A stretch of 64,000 nucleotides of DNA, from contig AP026542.1 in assembly GCA_026075535.2 (NCBI GenBank), positions 3,596,001 through 3,660,000 of the forward strand. The letters run 5' to 3'. The first letter of the stretch is position 1. Every line of letters starts with the position of its first letter. Shown one piece after another: positions 57,983-64,000 of this stretch. The notes beneath the pieces were generated by a model. It was not told where the DNA came from. It made no database searches and saw only the letters and a program-made list of their open reading frames with translations. The DNA comes from Tricholoma matsutake. Lineage: Eukaryota > Basidiomycota > Agaricomycetes > Agaricales > Tricholomataceae. Made by a program: the position numbers and the translations under genes.

Positions 57983-59450
57983 ATGAGAAAGTCGACTGTA
58001 CCCAACTTCACAAGAACAATCAATTCGATGCCAAAAAACTCGAGCGAGGGAAGTAATCAACGACATGTTTCCGGATCAGCGTCTTCGAATTGGCTGGCAT
58101 TGCAGAAAGTATGTGACAGCCTAGGCTTGCTGAAAAATATATGTACTGACGACACCTTATGGGCGACGATAGCAACTCCAGAAACCTAAGCGTAACACTG
58201 AGGTGCACGAGGGGAACCCAAGAAAGAGGCGCATGGAACACATCCCCTCACCGTCATCTTCACCACTGAGCCAGACATCTTACTCAGCCACCACGCTTGC
58301 CGTGTCCACGTCTCATTCAAAGCGCGAAGCGGTTGGCGATATCAAGAATAGTGAATCACTGTCTGCTTTGCGGAAGATGATTTTTGGGCAAGTGGAACAT
58401 ACGGAAAACCAACAATTGTGAGTTCCAATAGGCATGTCAGGTCTAACGCCGGAGCCTGAACTGATTCTCTTTGATTTCTAGGCCCGGAAAGTACCTTGCC
58501 CTCGATTGTGAGATGGTTGGGGTCGGTGTAGATGGGAAGGAATCATCACTAGCTCGTGTCAGTATCGTGAACTTCTACGGAGCAGTGCAGCTGGATGAGT
58601 ATGTGAGGCAACGAGAACGTGTTGTTGATTACCGCACAGAATTTAGTGGGATTCGAGAATCGGATATGATTAAAGGTATTTGGTCACCAGCGTGCATCTA
58701 GTCGTTCTGACCCTTTTCAAACAGCCAAGCCGTTTGACGTTGTACAGAAGCAAGTCGCCGAATTGCTCAAGGATCGAATATTGATCGGACATGCGGTACA
58801 CAACGATCTCAAAGTAAGTACCCTCGATCAGCTCCTTCACAGTCACGAAGGCTGTATAAGCTCACTGATCATGAGGACAGGCTCTCCTGCTGTCCCATCC
58901 ACGCCCACAAACACGCGATACCCAATCTTATGCTGGAAAGTTTAAAGTCGTACGGAGTAAAATTATAGCACTGCGACATCTCGTCAAGCAGGAGCTTAAT
59001 GTCACGATTCAAGATGGCGAACATTCCAGCGTACGCCTCTTATCTTTATTTCTCATCCGACTTTTTCGAAATGAAGAACATCTACCATTGTAGATAACTG
59101 ATGCACGAGCAACAATGGCGGTGTATCGCCTGCATCGGAAAGAATGGGAGAAAGGAAACAGACAGCTTGCGAAAAACGGGGAGCCTGGGAAGAAAAGGAA
59201 GCTAGGTGCACTGAAGAGGTCAGAAGCGCATATTGGTGACGATAATGAAGGTGAAGAAGAGGTGAAGGACAAATTTCCTGGAGATGGGCGGAAGGGAGTT
59301 AGTTCTGGACTGACTACCGTTATTCGGCGTGGTATTAATTTCCGGAATCAAGCAAGGGGTAGTGGCAGCAGTGGTGAGAAGAAGACCAAGTGGTGGAAAG
59401 AGCTGGCGGGTGGATCGAAAGAGACTCTGAGGTTTCGGAAGCCAGGTTAA
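57983..59450 (+). CDS. REX4: REX4-type 3'-5' exonuclease, 6 exons, 386 aa
   Basis: Exons: 57983-58108, 58173-58417, 58482-58675, 58725-58813, 58881-59030 and 59094-59450; total 1161 nt. The DEDDh exonuclease motifs are complete: Exo [12 protein letters not shown], Exo [11 protein letters not shown], and Exo [20 protein letters not shown] with the Hx4D spacing. NWLALQK in exon 1 is typical of Rex4/XPMC2 proteins. Yeast Rex4 acts in the nucleolus in pre-rRNA (ITS1) processing; both ends here are basic, consistent with that. The second acceptor could be 58172 or 58181, since both keep the frame; I used the first. The start is the first ATG in frame with exon 1. Confidence 0.87.
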
Positions 59451-60696
59451 TGGCTTATACAGCTGAACAGCATCCTCTCCATTCGACATTGACATCTGCC
59501 AAGCCCTCGTTTTTGTCAACGTAGGGTGGCAGGTATTGAAGATAGTCACTAGGCACAGCTGACTGTAATTACTTGTGGCTACATACGTGCCAGCCTGACA
59601 TTCGACGTCAGTCTCAACCCTTAGAGATTGAGGTTGAACTGCACTTGGCCTGTACTTCTGTAACCTTTTCAACCTTTGACAAATTCTCCAGTTCCAAGGC
59701 ATTCTGCAGCGTTCTCAAGCCTTTGCTCCTAGAATGGCCTTGTGCCGCGGTTCCGGTGAAAACTTGACGAAACACATCGAGGTCAATGCATATTCTTCGA
59801 GCATTAGCAGCGATTCACAGCGAGAACTTGCCAATCACAAGTCGGATACATCGCGTGTACAAACCCTAAGTACTCCAGGACTCGGAACTTGAGTGGCAGT
59901 GGGCTGTATTGAAGCGAGAGATAAACACATCTGCTTCCATCCAATAGTCAACTGTCTTCGTCACCTGTTGTCTTCATCGAATATCTGGGATGAGGGTGAT
60001 CATCTTTGATACTGGCGAAGTCTGCAAGTAAGGAGATTGCATGTCCAGCGCCGACTACATGGACCTCAAATGCAAAAGCTGGATCTCAATGGGACCACCG
60101 GTTTTCGTGCCGTTTAGTACGCACCTGGGGCTTTCCACACTTGATCCCGTCGTTTACTTCGCTCTCCTGCATCGTTCCGTCATCTTCGTCGCATTCCTAC
60201 CAATTCTCAACCTTCATTCCCTCTGTTCATCCCGTCCTCTAAAAAATGAAGTGCGCGACGCCCTGGACGCCCTTGGACCGGTCTTGGAACCGCGTCAATT
60301 GATGTCCGAGAAGAAATTATGCCCTGATGAGATGTTGGCGGTCCACTTAAAGTTACTGCGGCTGTCCTTCGTATGAATGTTGTACTAGAGACTGACATCC
60401 CCTTCATCATTATTTTCTGAATGGCTGTTTCACACCGACAAGTTCCAGGACACAAACTGCGACTAGTTGGATGTCCCGATGATAGAGCAGAGGGACTTGC
60501 GGAATTCTAATTCTGTTTCTAGAGCATAATATAGGTATGAGTATTTGAACTTGATTTTCACTCTGTTTTAAGCTGCAGTTATCCGTGCGAATTTTGAAAC
60601 CATCGGGCCGATCGCGTGATAATGGCGTCTGGCATTCTATATAGCCACTCGACCTTGAAGCTTGAAGGTCTGAGCTAGCTTGTTCTTCAAGCCACC
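59451..60696. other. Interval with one unassigned plus-strand frame (60041-60376)
   Basis: The frame 60041-60376 encodes 111 residues with a hydrophobic middle (VVYFALLHRSVIFVAFLPIL) and a charged C-terminus. I do not recognise it and cannot extend it by splicing. It may be a small real gene, an exon, or chance. The rest (59451-60005) shows nothing. Confidence 0.3.
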
Positions 60697-62214
60697 ATGG
60701 CTTCCTTGAAGATTGTAAACGAGTTATTGGCAGGGAGTGTTGGTGGTGCCGCACAGGTGCTGGTCGGACAACCACTGGACACAATAAAAACGCGTGCCCA
60801 AATCGCACCTAGTTGAGTCGCGTCTTTCTTTGATGTTCGTAAGAGGGTCAACTAAGAATAATCTTAAGAGGCAATGTTTGTGAGTTTTATTACGTGGTTT
60901 CCCACTAGAACTTGTCTGATCTCAGTGCAAGTACAGAAAGGTCCTATGGATATTTTTGGACAGACAATACGGAAAGAAGGGTTCTTCGCGCTGTACAAAG
61001 GTAAGTTAGCACTTCCTCCTTAGTTATACTCTCTCTAAGGCCAATAATCTTATGGGAAGGAATGGCCAGCCCGCTTATAGGCATCGCAGGCGTGAATTCG
61101 CTGCTGTTCGCGTCCTATGGAATTTCGCGCAGGATAATTTCCCCATTTCCTCAACTTAGTCTTGCACAGACGGCCCTTGCTGGATCTATGGCTGGAGCAG
61201 CCAATGCTATTCTTGCTAGTCCAGGTACCTATATACTTTCAGTCCTCGAAAGCGCCGTTTTAACTGCATTCTAGTGGAAATGTTCAAAGTCCGTATGCAA
61301 GGCCAGTATGGGGCAAAGACGGATAAGCGATTGAGAGATGTTGTGAAGGAGATGTGGTCTCAGTGGGGCTTCCGGAAGGGTGTTATGCGCGGATACTGGG
61401 TAATTGAAGGTCACTCTCCGACTACGCGCTGCAGGACTGACGTCTTCGCAGGTTACTGTTACACGGGAAATTCCAGCTTATGCGGGGTATGTGGTTCCCA
61501 TGTGTTCTCAACTCTCATGAAGTGACGTGATGTTTGTGAAGTTTTTATACTGGTAACGAAACGTCGCCAAATATTTCTGATGTCGCCGACGTTTGAGCTC
61601 GCCAGCATTTGAATTTACGAAACGGAAATTTAGCAACACATATGGTCCGCAGCTACCCGTATGGGCATTACTCGCGAGTGGCTCTACAGGCGGTGTATGT
61701 GCTCGACTCATCGATCCGAGCTGATTGCTGATTCATGTACCAATTCAATAGATTGCCTACTGGCTGGCTTGTTATCCGCTGGGTATGCCTTTTGTGCTTC
61801 CGAAGCTGCGTATGATACAATATTCATCCTTCGATCTAGATGTCATTAAATCTCGTATCCAATTGAGGTCGACACCGCCGACCGGTACGCCAGTTCAATA
61901 TATCGCACGTGAATTAAAGGCGATCGTTGTGGAATCTGGGACGTGAGTTATGAGGCACACTTTCTTACTGACCCTAAATGTCTTGCTGGATCAGCGCTGG
62001 CCTCTTCCGTGGGCTATCCCCTTCATGTAAGTTTGGAATCCATTCTTGGAGAACAGCGCTTATGCTTTTCGTCTCTTCTACTCCTTAGTGCTGCGAAGGT
62101 CAGGCTCAATGTGCATATCATGATAGCATGTTATTTACTCGTGGTTTCGTTATCAGTATTCCAGCAGCAGCAAGCACCTTCGCTGCATTTGAACTGACAC
62201 GAGGTTCGTTCTGA
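60697..62214 (+). CDS. Mitochondrial carrier (SLC25 family), 12 exons, 282 aa
   Basis: Exons: 60697-60811, 60926-61000, 61060-61224, 61275-61399, 61452-61486, 61542-61552, 61606-61694, 61752-61782, 61840-61942, 61995-62026, 62089-62098 and 62157-62214; total 849 nt. Three carrier repeats each bear the PX(D/E)XXKXR signature: PLDTIKTR, PVEMFKVR and PLDVIKSR. Other matches are GLFRGLSPS and IPAAASTFAAFE near the end. The protein is an inner-membrane solute exchanger with six helices. The sequence resembles the amino-acid/acylcarnitine branch, but substrate cannot be read from it. The ATG has a strong context (CCACCATGG). Exons 6 and 11 are only 11 and 10 nt, yet both are needed to keep conserved residues (GFYTAFEF, LLRSIPAA). 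The third base of the first donor is unusual (GTTGAG). Confidence 0.87.
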
Positions 62215-63060
62215 ATTCATTAACAACTTCTGTTGTTCACCAGATTCGTGCAGAATATCTGGCAGAAGTCACAGGTGTTTAGGTGAGAGGAGGATGAATA
62301 CATGACGTCGACATCATACTAGAAATGTTTGTATCTTCAGGTGTAGCTATGACAAGAAGGGACTTTCATACATGCTTTTTATAGGCACTAGAGGGCCACT
62401 GCTTCTCATGTTGGCATGTCCAAGTTCGATATGTAGTAATTTGTGTGGTTTTGTAACTTTCGTTAATTCACTTGGTGACACCATTTCATCTCAGCCCTCA
62501 TAACTCAGGTTATTCTGCCCAAAGCAACTGACATCATCATCAACACTGTTCTGAATGGATATGTTTTGTTTACTGATGCCTGAATAATATTGATACCATG
62601 TCCTGCCATGTCCTGCCCTCCAACAATGTAAAGGACCTGGACCTAAGAATGTTATGACTCAGTCTGTGTCATAACGGACTGTGTTACAGACTACTATAAG
62701 ATAGGCCAAGGGGGTTTCACAAAAAAAATTAAGCACTCTGGGTAGGATTTTTTATTAAGACCAACCTTGACCAACCAGTGTGGGAACTAATTACTTAGTC
62801 ATCAGGAAAATTATTTCAACTTTTTCGGCTTTTCGGCTTTATAATGGTCACTCCTAAAGTCAAAAGTTTGTTAAGTAAAAGAGTGTTGTCAAGGTGCCAT
62901 GTAAAGCTGAAAAAGTTAGAAAAGTTAATAAAGTAATGTCTGTTAATTAGGAACTTCCCTGCAGCAAAGTTAGGGGTGGCTACTAAATATGACAAGGCCA
63001 CCACCTGGCTGGAGAGCAAGGCAGTGGGTGCAGCATGTGTGCACATTTTGCCCACCCCTC
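62215..63060. other. Intergenic; no gene seen
   Basis: Holds a GTTATGAC/GTCATAAC hairpin at about 62649-62672 and an A/T-rich stretch (62700-62960). No domain-bearing frame. Confidence 0.45.
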
Positions 63061-63077
63061 CCAGCTGTGGTGGCCTG

Positions 63078-63690
63078 TCCTTTCCTCATCCTTGCTTGTC
63101 CTTTCCTCATCCTTGCTTGTCCTTTCCTCATCCTTGCTTGTCCTTTCCTCATCCTTGCTTGTCCTTTCCTCATCCTTGCTTGTCCTTTCCTCATCCTTGC
63201 TTGTCCTTTCCTCATCCTTGCTTGTCCTTTCCTCATCCTCGCTCGTCCTTTCCTCATCCTTGCTTGTCCTTTCCTCATCCTTGCTCGTCCTTTCCTCATC
63301 CTTGCTCGTCCTTTCCTCATCCTTGCTCGTCCTTTCCTCATCCTTGCTCGTCCTTTCCTCATCCTTGCTCGTCCTTTCCTCATCCTTGCTCGTCCTTTCC
63401 TCATCCTTGCTTGTCCTTTCCTCATCCTTGCTCGTCCTTTCCTCATCCTTGCTCGTCCTTTCCTCATCCTTGCTCGTCCTTTCCTCATCCTTGCTCGTCC
63501 TTTCCTCATCCTTGCTCGTCCTTTCCTCATCCTCGCTCGTCCTTTCCTCATCCTCGCTCGTCCTTTCCTCATCCTCGCTCGTCCTTTCCTCATCCTCGCT
63601 CGTCCTTTCCTCATCCTCGCTCGTCCTTTCCTCATCCTCGCTCATCCTTTCCTCATCCTCGCTCGTCCTTTCCTCATCCTCGCTCGTCCT
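63078..63690. repeat. 21-bp minisatellite, about 29 units, open in several frames
   Basis: Unit TCCTTTCCTCATCCTTGCTTG repeats head to tail. Because 21 is a multiple of three, frames on both strands stay open; one minus frame reads a 7-residue repeat, SKDEERT or SEDEERT. Variants are ordered in blocks: the left units read TTGCTTG, the middle TTGCTCG and the right CTCGCTCG. No flanking domain supports a gene, although minus-strand low-complexity genes occur elsewhere in the window. Confidence 0.9.
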
Positions 63691-64000
63691 TTTCCCCATC
63701 CCCTGCTGGCCCTCGGTTGTTGTCAGTGGCCCGTTGTTCCCATCCCTGACATTGGCCTTCCTGGGTCATACTTGCCTATCTCGCCCCCTTTTTGTGTGAT
63801 GCTGGTCTTCCCTGTCCTTGCTGTTCTCGCCATCTATGTCATCTATGCCATTGTCCTTGCAGTTCTCATTCCTGTTGCTCTTGCTCCCTGCTGTTTGCTG
63901 TTTGTTCCTGCTGTTGCCTTCATTCCCATCATCCCTGCCATTGTTGTCATTGTCATTGTCATCCCCATCTGGTCCTCATTGTCCTGGTCGTGGTCGTGGT
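63691..64000. repeat. Low-complexity sequence resembling loci at 1.8 and 27.5 kb
   Basis: CCCTGCTG, GTTGTCATTGTCATTGTCAT and TGGTCGTGGTCGTGGT words repeat as in the two exon-intron loci. The window ends before any splice sites appear, so it may be a third such locus. Confidence 0.4.

Noticed and set aside
62970..63799. Four long overlapping frames across the 21-bp array
   Set aside because: They stay open only because the unit length is a multiple of three; kept as a repeat.

Overview
This window is nuclear DNA of a filamentous basidiomycete, most likely an agaricomycete mushroom. Protein-coding genes are cut by many introns of about 45-65 bp with GTRNGT donors and YAG acceptors. The resident transposons and repeat proteins (a Plavaka-type transposase, a fungal Copia element, a DUF6698-like protein) are typical of that group. 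No bacterial operons, rRNA, tRNA or CRISPR arrays were seen. All exon joins were made by eye; for most intact genes the summed exon length is an exact multiple of three.

Layout. 1-11 kb is repeat-rich: the 3' end of an LTR retrotransposon with a 185-bp LTR, a repetitive minus-strand exon-intron locus, a structurally complete 5.46-kb Copia element with 346-bp LTRs and a 5-bp target duplication, and a CACAG-ended MITE. 11.5-21.1 kb holds two housekeeping genes: a Bem2-like RhoGAP (12 exons, 2118 aa) and the CCT theta chaperonin subunit (8 exons, 561 aa). 22.1-26.5 kb holds a divergent pair, a coiled-coil protein (minus) and an Hsp70-like ATPase (plus). 26.5-42.7 kb is an accessory block with a second copy of the repetitive exon-intron locus, an inverted pair of 0.3-kb repeats, decayed genes, a Copia gag fragment, a DUF6698-like relic, a Plavaka transposase relic and two MITEs. 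43.0-47.4 kb repeats the coiled-coil/Hsp70-like pair. 47.8-57.2 kb contains an RTA1-like pseudogene, three more coiled-coil paralogues and a relic of a third Hsp70-like gene. 58.0-62.2 kb holds a REX4-type exonuclease and a 12-exon SLC25 mitochondrial carrier with two micro-exons. The window ends in a 21-bp minisatellite and low-complexity DNA.

The most interesting content is the coiled-coil/Hsp70-like gene family. Five paralogues of one unrecognised coiled-coil protein are all on the minus strand and share a C-terminal domain and one intron position. Three of them face an Hsp70-like gene or its relic on the plus strand across a short shared promoter. This suggests a gene pair duplicated as a unit, perhaps a chaperone-type ATPase and a dedicated partner. 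The second main result is that nearly all the damage in the repeats and relics looks like C-to-T change at CpG: all eight differences between the Copia LTRs, and about eleven in-frame TGA codons where CGA (Arg) would fit. This points to methylation-driven decay of repeats.
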